Program-made: the position numbers and the translations under genes | Part shown: one piece after another, positions 1 through 5,531 of the stretch | Layout of the letters: each line of letters begins with the position of its first letter | How positions within the stretch are numbered: the first letter of the stretch is position 1 | The notes under the pieces: model-generated | What the model saw: only the letters and a program-made list of their open reading frames with translations | Database searches by the model: none | Told to the model about the DNA's origin: nothing | Origin: an uncultured Eubacterium sp. | GTDB lineage: Bacteria > Bacillota > Clostridia > Lachnospirales > Lachnospiraceae | Reading direction: 5' to 3' | Length of the DNA: 5,531 nucleotides | Assembly: GCA_910584065.1 (NCBI GenBank) | Contig: CAJTZN010000081.1 | Coordinates: forward strand, 1-5,531

Positions 1-384
1 AAAAGTGACCTGATCCCCTGTAACGGAAAGGATCCGGTTGTTGGAGATGGCGATCCGGTGGGTGTAACGCCCCAGATATTCAATGGCATTGCCAAAACCA
101 TGGAAGGTTTCCCTGATGTAAGGGCACCAGTCTTTTTCATAAAGCCGGTTTTTCCATTCTTTCCAGTGGTAGGGATTGCGCAGTTTTTCACAGGAAGGGG
201 AAAAAACAAGGGAGCCGTTTTTGTAAAGAGAAGCAAGCTCCGCCATATATTTGCCCTTGAACTAAGAATTTACCGGTGGATCTACGGATATTTCCATCAC
301 TGGTGAGCCCGCCCCCCCGGAAACAATGCAGTGCATATGCACATGATAATCCAGTTCCTGGTTCCATGTATGGAGAACCTGGAT
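1..384 (-). pseudogene. IS91-family HUH (Y2) transposase, 3' part, broken and cut by the window edge
   Basis: IS91-type transposases nick and rejoin single strands during rolling-circle transposition, using a His-hydrophobic-His metal site and one or two tyrosines. Read right to left, the sequence shows VLHTWNQELDYHVHMHCIV with the HUH histidines near 330-345, then after a gap FKGKYMAEL, NPYHWKEWKNRLYEKDW, and YLGRYTHRIAISNNRI with two tyrosines four residues apart (codons 76-78 and 64-66). This spacing fits the family's Y2 motif. The frame is open to position 1, so the C-terminus lies outside. It is inactive as read: an in-frame TAG sits at 262-264, and the segment between the HUH motif and FKGKYM is out of frame and too short. 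Shifting frame at the seven-G run (313-319) recovers GGLTSDGNIRRSTGKFL, the kind of sequence expected there. The zinc-binding N-terminal half is absent and replaced by recombinase sequence. The family assignment is firm; the exact relative is not known. Confidence 0.88.
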
Positions 385-535
385 GATCCCGAGCTCAGCC
401 TCCTTGGCGGAGATAAACTGACTGGCCGTATAGGAAGCCATGGGACGGGAAGGATCGTCACGGTTGGGGAAAAGGAACACGGAGGGCCTGCCATATTCAA
501 ACCAGTAGCGGGTCAGGATATCAAGGGTGTTTTTT
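385..535 (-). pseudogene. Tyrosine recombinase (XerC/D-like integrase) internal fragment
   Basis: The minus strand reads KNTLDILTRYWFEYGRPS, then VFLFPNRDDPSRPMASYTAS, then QFISAKEAELGI. This matches the stretch of XerC/XerD-like recombinases ahead of the catalytic HxLRH box: a helix ending in a YW/YR pair, the 'LFP' strand, then the helix ending in a 'K.AGI'-like motif. In an intact protein, a segment carrying His-x-Leu-Arg-His and later the nucleophilic Tyr would follow. Here the frame runs straight into IS91 transposase sequence at about 382-390, so the catalytic C-terminus is lost. Upstream of about 535 the frame stays open to 603 but no longer looks like an integrase. A recombinase gene next to an IS91-type transposase is known in some members of this family, so an internal deletion within one element is the simplest origin. 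The hybrid frame spans 262-603. Confidence 0.7.
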
Positions 536-598
536 GAGAAATGTAAACCGCTTATTTGATACAAAGGGAATGAACAGAATATCGGGAAAACCGCTGAA

Positions 599-642
599 AA
601 CAAGGGATTCCGGCACGTTAGGTGTTGCTGGAATTCCTTGTT
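599..642. terminator. Strong 17-bp hairpin, terminator-like
   Basis: Arms 599-615 and 626-642 pair over 17 positions with a 10-nt loop. Fifteen pairs are Watson-Crick and two are G-U in plus-strand RNA. It is followed on the plus strand by TTTGCTTTT and on the minus strand by TTTTC, so it could end transcription in either direction, though the T tracts are short. It sits immediately upstream, on the minus strand, of the recombinase/transposase hybrid. It could therefore insulate the element from outside transcription or be part of an element end. Confidence 0.5.
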
Positions 643-709
643 TGCTTTTGGGGCTGTGCCAGGGCAGCACGGGAGCGGTGGTTACGGACGGCCACAGTGG
701 TCACAAATC

Positions 710-758
710 TGACCCCTCTGTGGCTGTTTTGACCCCTCCCCTTGTCCGCTTTGACCCC
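710..758 (+). repeat. Three direct TGACCCC repeats, 20-22 bp apart
   Basis: TGACCCC starts at 710, 730 and 752. Each copy continues as TGACCCCTC, and the first and third extend to TGACCCCTCTG. The spacing of 20 and 22 bp is about two helical turns, which puts the copies on one face of the DNA. That suits a cooperative DNA-binding protein such as a transposase at an element end. Confidence 0.8.
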
Positions 759-792
759 TCTGAACATTACCGAAGAAGCGGCTCAGATATGC

Positions 793-820
793 TTGAAAAA
801 AAGCAGATACTTAGTATAAT
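793..820 (+). promoter_or_regulatory. Sigma-70/SigA-type promoter upstream of the Rpn pseudogene
   Basis: TTGAAA (793-798) and a perfect TATAAT (815-820) are separated by 16 bp. Transcription would start near 827 and give a leader of about 55 nt before the ATG at 881. The promoter lies just right of the possible IS end at 766, so it may be the gene's own or may have been brought close by the insertion. Confidence 0.7.
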
Positions 821-880
821 GGAACCATGGCAGAGACGGGAATCTGATAGGATGTCTGCCATTCATGAGAAAGGCGGTAG

Positions 881-1654
881 ATGCCATTGAAAGCAGATAC
901 GATCACAAAGGATTATGTTAAAGATGCAGGCGTGTTTGCCGATATTTTTAATTACTATATTTACGGCGGGCGGCAGGTAATCCTGCCGGAGTAGCTTACA
1001 GAGCGTGACTCCACTAAGATCGCGCTGCCATACGGTGCGGACGGCGCAGTGGTTCCCGTCCAGAAGTTCAGTGAAGTGCAGAAGTTGTATGCGGCAATGA
1101 CGGATGGGAAGATGGAATATGTCCTTTACGGCGCGGAGAATCAGGCTGAAATCCATTATGCTATGCCTGTGAAGAACAATCTCTATGATGCGCTGGAATA
1201 CGCAGGGCAGGTGGAAGAGGCGGCAAAGTCGCACCGGAAAGAAATGAAGCGGAAAAAAGAGGAGGGGGAAGCGTTTGCTGAAGAAGGCGGGAAAACACCA
1301 AGCGCAGGTGAATTCTTAAGCGGTTTCTGGGTGGAGGACAGACTGATACCTTCCATCACGGTGACTGTATTTTTCGGCTCGGAAGAGTGGGATGGGCCGT
1401 TAAGTCTCTTTGAGATGATGGATGTGTCAGATCCAGATGTGCTTGCCTGCATGGATAATTACCATGTGCGACTGATCGCACCGGCGCAGATGGCGGATGA
1501 AGAGATTATGAAATTCCAGTCCAGCATGCGGGAGGTCATGCTGTTCATCAAGTATTCGAAGGATAAGGAAAACTTAAGTAGGGTACTGGCGGCCAATGAG
1601 AGGCGTTTCCGGGAAGTGGAGCGTAGGGCGGCAGATGTGATTGAAGCAACGTAG
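881..1654 (+). pseudogene. Rpn-family PD-(D/E)XK nuclease ('transposase_31'-like), amber-interrupted and C-terminally truncated
   Basis: Rpn proteins are DNA nucleases with a PD-(D/E)XK fold, once annotated as transposases. The frame starts at ATG 881, with an in-frame TAG directly before it and a purine-rich AAGGCGG (871-877) as ribosome binding site. It reads MPLKADTITKDYVKDAGVFA, with an early nuclease segment FADIFNYYIYGG (residues about 19-30), the core GAENQAEIHYAMP with the E-x-Q pair at residues 86 and 88, GEFLSGFWVEDRLIP (143-157), EEWDGPLSLFEMMDV (168-182), and REVMLFIKYSKDKE near 217-230. Codon 38 (992-994) is TAG, between VILPE and LTERD; a single C-to-T change from CAG would explain it. 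Frame and similarity continue perfectly on both sides. The end ADVIEAT at residue 257 lacks the charged tail these proteins usually have. The GTG at 1049 lies inside the domain and is unlikely to restart a functional protein. Family recognition is from memory of its motifs. Confidence 0.85.
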
Positions 1655-1679
1655 GAGGAAATTTCTCCGAATCACAGCA

Positions 1680-3194
1680 CTAGACCCCAAATACCTCATT
1701 TCTCAACTTTCTATTACCGAGTAATGCCATGTAACGGCGAAATGTTATCCTTGCTTCATTATCCCTGTCTTCCTTTTTCATCACATCCCAATACGTCTTT
1801 AACCGGCGGCGCGGCGGCGTGCCGAAATAACTCAGCCCGGCATGCTCATATTCCGGTCCCTCCGGGACGAAGATGACATTCCCCGCTTCTTCCATCACAG
1901 GATCATGCAGCATATCATCATAGATCTTCCACAATGCCAGAAAACGTCTGTCCTGCAAATGTTCTATAGAGTCTTGAAAAAAATCCGAAAAAGTATATAC
2001 CCGGTAATAATTTTCATCTGCATATTGCATCAGATCCAAAATCCAGTACAAGGGGTTGTCAACAGCATACCCTGATTTCATAATGGTTTCAAAACGGTCT
2101 TTCAGGTCAGAAAACCAGTCCTTTAACTTCTGCGAAAACGGAATATCCGTATCACCTTCCCCGAATAACAGCAGGTCATCTGATCTGACCCTCAAAAAAT
2201 CCTTCGTTGGAACAGATATTGTATTCTGCTGGATCTCCTGATCATACAGCAGCCGCTTCCTCCTCGCCACGTCTCTGGCCTGTTCCCATAATTCCCAGAA
2301 GTCGACATCATACGTCTCGGAAATTACCTGAAACACATAGGGTGGTGCATCTGCCAATGCCGCAAAAAAACAAATGGTTTCCAGATGTTTATCCCCATAT
2401 TTTTTACTGACAGCAATGGACATACTGTCCTGCTCATAATAGGAACGAAGCATTTCTATCATGGATGAAAGCTGTTCCTCCTCACTCAGTTCACTTTCTT
2501 CGTGGAATTTTTTAATCGCTGTTTTTAATTTCCTGACAAAATCAAAATAATTCATCCGATCATCTTCTTCATCCTGCTCATCATGCCCGATGAGAACGTC
2601 AAATTCCTTTTCCACGGCTGCAGTTCCTTCCGTAACCGCTTTAATATCATAATATCCAATCAGTCCATATAGGTCAGTTATAAGCTCATTCCAGTCATAC
2701 CTGTCTGGAGCCGTACTCCCCTGATCGTGTAATGTTTCGAATAATATCCACGGATCATTATTTTTTTTGGGAAACTGCTTTTGAAACAGGGAGTTGATCC
2801 AGCCGGTATATATCTGTGAAATCACGAAATCACCGTCCACCATTGCCACGGCCGCTCCATCTGTATATAAACTCTCCAGGACATATGCCGCGACAATAAC
2901 CAGATGAAATTCCCTCCATCCGATCTTCCCGCTCCATACAGTTCCATTCCGGGAACTAAATCCGGCATCTTCCCAGCAATCATCTTCAAAATAATTATAA
3001 TTAAAATCCATTCCATGATCATGCATAGAAGCTTTTCGAATCGTTACTGCCTTTCTGCCGCACATCTGTACAAGCTCCATTTCCATCATCCCGCCAGCCT
3101 GAAACAGCTTTTCAATGTTATTTCTAAATTCTTCCCTTTTTTCTTCCGGCACGCCTGCGCCTTCCTCCTGCAATAACGTTGCAAATGTACCCAT
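1680..3194 (-). CDS. Uncharacterised 504-residue protein
   Basis: I do not recognise a named domain. The start is well supported: ATG at 3192-3194 follows AGAGGGG (3203-3209) at 8-nt spacing. The protein appears cytosolic, with no signal peptide and no clear membrane helix. It is strongly acidic and rich in aromatic residues. The N-terminal half (about 1-200) has a Cys/Met-rich patch, MMEMELVQMCGRKAV (36-50), and GMDFNYNYFEDDCWEDAGF (61-79). An acidic stretch, GHDEQDEEDD (203-212), looks like a linker. The C-terminal half (about 215-504) looks mainly helical and ends in RITFRRYMALLGNRKLRNEV (482-501), a basic helix at the tail. I have a vague recollection of Lachnospiraceae hypothetical proteins with a similar tail, but cannot name a family. 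It converges on the Rpn pseudogene with 25 bp between stops and no visible terminator. It has its own promoter, so it is probably monocistronic. It is intact, unlike its left neighbours. Confidence 0.88.
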   Translation of the reverse strand: MGTFATLLQEEGAGVPEEKREEFRNNIEKLFQAGGMMEMELVQMCGRKAVTIRKASMHDHGMDFNYNYFEDDCWEDAGFSSRNGTVWSGKIGWREFHLVIVAAYVLESLYTDGAAVAMVDGDFVISQIYTGWINSLFQKQFPKKNNDPWILFETLHDQGSTAPDRYDWNELITDLYGLIGYYDIKAVTEGTAAVEKEFDVLIGHDEQDEEDDRMNYFDFVRKLKTAIKKFHEESELSEEEQLSSMIEMLRSYYEQDSMSIAVSKKYGDKHLETICFFAALADAPPYVFQVISETYDVDFWELWEQARDVARRKRLLYDQEIQQNTISVPTKDFLRVRSDDLLLFGEGDTDIPFSQKLKDWFSDLKDRFETIMKSGYAVDNPLYWILDLMQYADENYYRVYTFSDFFQDSIEHLQDRRFLALWKIYDDMLHDPVMEEAGNVIFVPEGPEYEHAGLSYFGTPPRRRLKTYWDVMKKEDRDNEARITFRRYMALLGNRKLRNEVFGV

Positions 3195-3271
3195 TTAACA
3201 TTCCCCTCTCATGCTGAACTATTTTATGCGATCAATGTCGCTAGAGTAATCATAACTTTATCCATACGTTA

Positions 3272-3300
3272 AATATATCATAATCCACTAAATAGTGCAA
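3272..3300 (-). promoter_or_regulatory. Likely promoter of the 504-residue gene
   Basis: On the minus strand TTGCAC (3295-3300) and TATATT (3272-3277) are 17 bp apart, in an AT-rich stretch. The start would fall near 3265, about 70 nt upstream of the ATG. The -35 box is weak, with three of six consensus bases, which would suit a regulated promoter. An alternative -10 is possible in the same AT-rich run. Confidence 0.5.
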
Positions 3301-3307
3301 CTATTTA
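3289..3307. promoter_or_regulatory. Perfect 19-bp dyad over the -35 box: operator candidate
   Basis: TAAATAGT-GCA-ACTATTTA is a perfect inverted repeat with 8-bp arms and a 3-bp centre. It covers the -35 box of the minus-strand promoter at 3272-3300. A smaller overlapping palindrome, CACTA-AA-TAGTG, lies at 3286-3297. A dimeric repressor or activator binding here would control the 504-residue gene. No regulator gene is present in the window. Confidence 0.45.
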
Positions 3308-3310
3308 TTT

Positions 3311-3469
3311 TTTCAAAGAGCAGGTGCTAAAAATAAAAATGAGACAGATGCCGGATGGCAGGGTAAAAGTATATATCGGGATATTGATAAACGAACGTTT
3401 TACAGGGGCACCAACAAAGCGATGGAGGATATGGCTGTTTATATTTTCTACAGCATTACCGCAGAATAA
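3311..3469 (+). other. Start-less open frame, possible coding remnant
   Basis: Fifty-two codons read through without a stop and end at TAA 3467-3469. They include ETDAGWQGKSIYRDIDKRTF and YRGTNKAMEDMAVYIFYSIT. The composition is more protein-like than the overlapping GTG-started frame at 3324-3545. There is no upstream start codon or ribosome binding site, and the frame is closed shortly after. It may be the debris of an N-terminally deleted gene, or chance. I do not recognise a family. Confidence 0.2.
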
Positions 3470-3578
3470 CTTACATCAATCTGTCAGGAAAGCATTGAAG
3501 GTACTGGTTCAAAGACTCTGCTGTAAAATACATCAGAATATCTGAAACAGTACCTTCATTTAATTTGCCTGATGTAAG
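3470..3578. repeat. Long imperfect inverted repeat
   Basis: The inner arms 3496-3511 and 3543-3558 match at 15 of 16 positions around a 31-nt loop. The outer arms CTTACATCA (3470-3478) and TGATGTAAG (3570-3578) match perfectly. They are separated from the inner arms by unpaired stretches of 17 and 11 nt. Inside the loop TCTG and CAGA can pair again. The whole could fold as a hairpin of about 109 nt. It could be a miniature mobile element, a structured RNA or a worn terminator. No T tract follows directly. Confidence 0.5.
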
Positions 3579-3593
3579 AATGATCTGGAGCAA
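3471..3593 (-). other. Short minus-strand open frame, possible gene fragment
   Basis: Forty codons ending at TAA 3471-3473 read LLQIILTSGKLNEGTVSDIL then MYFTAESLNQYLQCFPDRLM. They look protein-like but have only a TTG start directly after a stop, and no ribosome binding site. The frame coincides with the inverted repeat at 3470-3578, so the apparent coding character may come from the repeat. Nothing else gene-like is visible between 3308 and 3648. Confidence 0.15.
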
Positions 3594-3648
3594 CTAGGGT
3601 GCTGGATAACAATATACCCTATGCTAGAAAAAGGAGGGCAGGCTGTCA

Positions 3649-3683
3649 AAAAGGGACTGTTACCTGATATAACAGTCCCTTTT
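3649..3683 (-). terminator. Rho-independent terminator of the xylanase gene
   Basis: A perfect 14-bp stem (3649-3662 with 3670-3683) has a 7-nt loop. Its minus-strand RNA runs AAAAGGGACTGTTA, loop, TAACAGTCCCTTTT and one more T. It lies 44 bp past the xylanase stop codon. The stem is nearly symmetric, so it could also stop plus-strand transcription from the left. Confidence 0.9.
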
Positions 3684-3726
3684 CACATAAATTATGTTTA
3701 TCCTTTTTCCTGGATTTCCTCTTCCG

Positions 3727-5531
3727 TTATTTCTTAAAGTTCAACGCCGCATTCACAAATGCGTCAAACGACGGCTTCTTGTCCGCTACCGTCGCCCCGA
3801 ACAGCAGCGGTGCGGAATCCTGCAGCCAGGACGAGGCATCGGTGATACCCCATATGGTTACCTGGGTGATGTTCGCATTTTTAGCCTTCTGGCGCAGAAT
3901 CACCTCCATGATCTCCCCATACTTCTTCGCGTTGGCCTCCCAGATTTTCGCCTTGTCCGCCTCTGTCGTCTCACTGGTCACAGTGCCGCTGGCTACATCG
4001 AGTTCCGTGATCTGGATCTCAAAACCGGCTGCGTTAAATGCCTCGATCGCTGTCTCATACTTCTTCGCCTCAGTATCCAGTGCTACATGGGACTGCATCC
4101 CGATACCGTCACACACTGTCGCCCCGGACGGGTTCATGTCGTCCTTTGCGTTAATGTTATTGATCAGTTCAATGACCTCTTTCACCTCATCGTACGTACT
4201 GAAGTCGTTGTAAACGAGTGAGATCTTGTCCCTCTTGCCGCATGCGCGCAGGTACTCGTCCGCTGCCACGAACGCTTTTTTTACGTACGGCGATTTCATG
4301 TCCTTCCCGCCGAAGATGCACTCCCAGTAGTTCCGGTATTTGTCTAACGGCTGGAAGTTCATGTGCAGGTATTCGTTGACAACGTCCAGGGCTGACACGG
4401 TGTCCTCGTAACCGCTGTCGATGATGTGTTTCAGCAGTGTCTGCATGTACATCTCCTCGCGGGTGTACATGGTCTCCTTATCCGTGTACCTTTCGGCGAA
4501 ATCCCCTGGTTTTCCGGGCATGCTCTTGTATACCGTGAAGTTCTTCGTAAAGAAATGCTGCGGCATCTGGCTGTGCCAGAACGGGGAGTGTACTCTCACT
4601 TTAAGGCCGTTTTCCTTAGCCTGTTTCAGTACCTTGTCGGTCTGGTTGAAACTGATCTTCGGTACAACGATGTTTCCGTCATCGTCTTTGTTGTCCGGGC
4701 AGGCTTTATATGCTTCCGATACGACGTAGCCGAGTTTTTCCGCTTCTTCCAGTTTCAGTGTTTCCTCCTTGCCAAGCATGGCGCTGATCTTCATTTCGTT
4801 GCCCATTGTCACGCTGTTGAAATGGTGCTTGATGAATGCCAGCGTTTTTTCGTTCATGACCTGTCCAAAGTTCACAGCCACGCCGATAATCGGGATGTGC
4901 TGTGCGTAGGCTTCCCGGATGCTCGGCAGCGACGGGTCGTATTCTGCGGCCGGCTGTACCAGCTCGATGTGGAAGTCGTCGATGAGGAACGGTATCGTGC
5001 CGTCGCCAAATGTTTCCACGTACAGATTATAGTTTTGGAAATATTCCGATACGACAAATTCCTCGCTGATCTCTTTCCATTCACTGGCTTTGGTTTTCTG
5101 GTTCTTGTCCGGCGGGTAGTTCTCATAGTCCGCGTCGTCTTCCTCGTCCGAGTAGATCGTGCCGCCGGAGAGTCTCAGGTTGATCTGTGAGCCGCTGCCT
5201 TCCGGTATCTTTGCGTAGAATGTGGCGCGGTATTTTGCACCCGGCTGTACACGACCCGTCAGTTCGATTTCCATACCGTGCCATGCTTTTTCGCGGCCGC
5301 TGACGAGCGCGGCATACTTCCCTTCGTGTGCTTCTTCGGATAATTCAAGTTTTGTCGGCGAGTCGGAGCCGCACCTTACGTGCCAGTCCCCCAGGCTGCC
5401 GTTGCCGTCCCCGCCTTCGAAGGTTTCAAGGTAATCGGTGAGCGGCGGCACTGTCGAGACTGCCGGCTCCGTCGGCGCCGGCGGCTGTGTGGCCGGGGTG
5501 CCCGTTGTGCCTGCCGGCGCGCTCACGGCCG
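3727..5531 (-). CDS. Endo-1,4-beta-xylanase, CBM22 plus GH10, N-terminus outside the window
   Basis: GH10 enzymes hydrolyse internal beta-1,4 bonds of xylan with retention of configuration, here presumably outside the cell. Numbering from the GTG codon at 5524-5526, residues 1-30 are a Pro/Thr/Ala linker. About 33-190 form a CBM22-type (CBM_4_9) carbohydrate-binding module, with LETFEGGDGNGSLGDWHVR and WHGMEIELTGRVQPGAKY. About 200-597 form the GH10 barrel: FNSVTMGNEMKIS (236-248), VRVHSPFWHSQMP (310-322), DVVNEYLH with acid/base Glu385 (codon 4372-4374), VYNDFSTYD (438-446), GIGMQSHVAL (474-483), ITELDV with nucleophile Glu508 (codon 4003-4005) and TIWGITDASSWL (557-568). Both catalytic residues are present. 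An extra segment of about 40 residues follows NEMK. The GTG is not a real start: the frame is open upstream within the linker and has no signal peptide, so further N-terminal parts are missing. No other gene shares its downstream operon; a strong terminator follows. Confidence 0.96.
   Translation of the reverse strand, partial: AVSAPAGTTGTPATQPPAPTEPAVSTVPPLTDYLETFEGGDGNGSLGDWHVRCGSDSPTKLELSEEAHEGKYAALVSGREKAWHGMEIELTGRVQPGAKYRATFYAKIPEGSGSQINLRLSGGTIYSDEEDDADYENYPPDKNQKTKASEWKEISEEFVVSEYFQNYNLYVETFGDGTIPFLIDDFHIELVQPAAEYDPSLPSIREAYAQHIPIIGVAVNFGQVMNEKTLAFIKHHFNSVTMGNEMKISAMLGKEETLKLEEAEKLGYVVSEAYKACPDNKDDDGNIVVPKISFNQTDKVLKQAKENGLKVRVHSPFWHSQMPQHFFTKNFTVYKSMPGKPGDFAERYTDKETMYTREEMYMQTLLKHIIDSGYEDTVSALDVVNEYLHMNFQPLDKYRNYWECIFGGKDMKSPYVKKAFVAADEYLRACGKRDKISLVYNDFSTYDEVKEVIELINNINAKDDMNPSGATVCDGIGMQSHVALDTEAKKYETAIEAFNAAGFEIQITELDVASGTVTSETTEADKAKIWEANAKKYGEIMEVILRQKAKNANITQVTIWGITDASSWLQDSAPLLFGATVADKKPSFDAFVNAALNFKK

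Larger units (their letters stand above)
541..766. mobile_element. Possible IS21-type element end (remnant)
   Basis: No convincing gene lies here. Read on the minus strand from 766, the sequence opens TGTTCAGAGGGGTCAAAGC and carries the GGGGTCA motif three times within about 55 bp. IS21-family ends begin with TG and contain several short repeats of about 20 bp that bind the transposase, so this could be such an end with the element extending leftward. No istA or istB coding sequence is visible between here and the recombinase fragment, so any such element would be reduced to its tip. The call rests on repeat architecture alone. The 118-codon plus-strand frame across this region (534-890) reads through the repeats and hairpin and does not look like protein. 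Confidence 0.3.

Noticed and set aside
58..306. An 82-codon plus-strand frame
   Set aside because: It is antisense to the transposase, whose minus-strand reading gives YLGRYTHRIAISNNRI.
710..758. A CRISPR array
   Set aside because: The shared unit is only about 9-11 bp with 20-22 bp spacing and three copies, too short for CRISPR repeats and spacers.
3603..3613. TGGATAACAAT resembling a lac operator half-site
   Set aside because: There is no symmetric second half, no promoter beside it and no lac gene. It is a chance match.
3631..3637. AAGGAGG, a perfect plus-strand ribosome binding site
   Set aside because: No ATG, GTG or TTG follows at usable spacing, and the terminator lies directly downstream.
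3694..4221. Plus-strand frames of 144-175 codons over the end of the xylanase
   Set aside because: These are shadows of the real minus-strand gene, whose catalytic motifs are unmistakable.
4426..5190. A 254-codon plus-strand open frame opposite the xylanase
   Set aside because: It is the antisense of the CBM22-GH10 gene. Its Val/Phe/Arg-rich product mirrors the GC bias of that gene, and it has no ribosome binding site of note.
5524..5526. GTG as the start of the xylanase
   Set aside because: The frame is open upstream to the window edge. It lies inside a Pro/Thr/Ala linker and no signal peptide follows, so it is an internal valine.

Overview
The window looks like an accessory stretch of a gut or rumen Firmicute, most likely a fibre-degrading Lachnospiraceae relative. 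That placement is inference from the gene types: a clostridial-style CBM22-GH10 xylanase, a Rpn/PD-(D/E)XK 'transposase_31'-type gene of the sort common in that family, and IS91/tyrosine-recombinase debris. The DNA is a mosaic. By eye the xylanase is richer in G+C at third positions than the 504-residue gene beside it.

Left part (1-880): decayed mobile DNA. On the minus strand a C-terminal piece of an IS91-type HUH transposase runs off the left edge. It is joined in frame to a piece of a tyrosine recombinase, giving a hybrid reading frame that ends at an internal TAG. To the right lie a strong hairpin (599-642) and three phased TGACCCC repeats (710-758) that resemble the multiple terminal repeats of an IS21-type element. 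A near-consensus sigma-70 promoter (793-820) then points right.

Middle (881-3307): a plus-strand Rpn-family nuclease gene (881-1654), broken by one amber codon and missing its usual C-terminal tail. It converges, with only 25 bp between, on an intact 504-residue minus-strand gene (1680-3194) that I do not recognise. The intact gene has its own ribosome binding site, a plausible promoter and a perfect 19-bp dyad over the -35 box.

Right part (3308-5531): a gene-poor stretch with short coding remnants and a long imperfect inverted repeat (3470-3578). A textbook terminator (3649-3683) follows, and then the 3' part of a minus-strand gene for a secreted multidomain xylanase (CBM22 plus GH10), which runs off the right edge through a Pro/Thr/Ala linker.

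The intact genes are the xylanase, which should act outside the cell on plant xylan, and the unknown 504-residue protein. Nothing links them in one operon, since a terminator and a promoter separate them. I see no convincing new multi-gene system. The best leads are the unknown protein with its dyad-controlled promoter, the amber-interrupted nuclease behind a strong promoter, and the recombinase/transposase hybrid.
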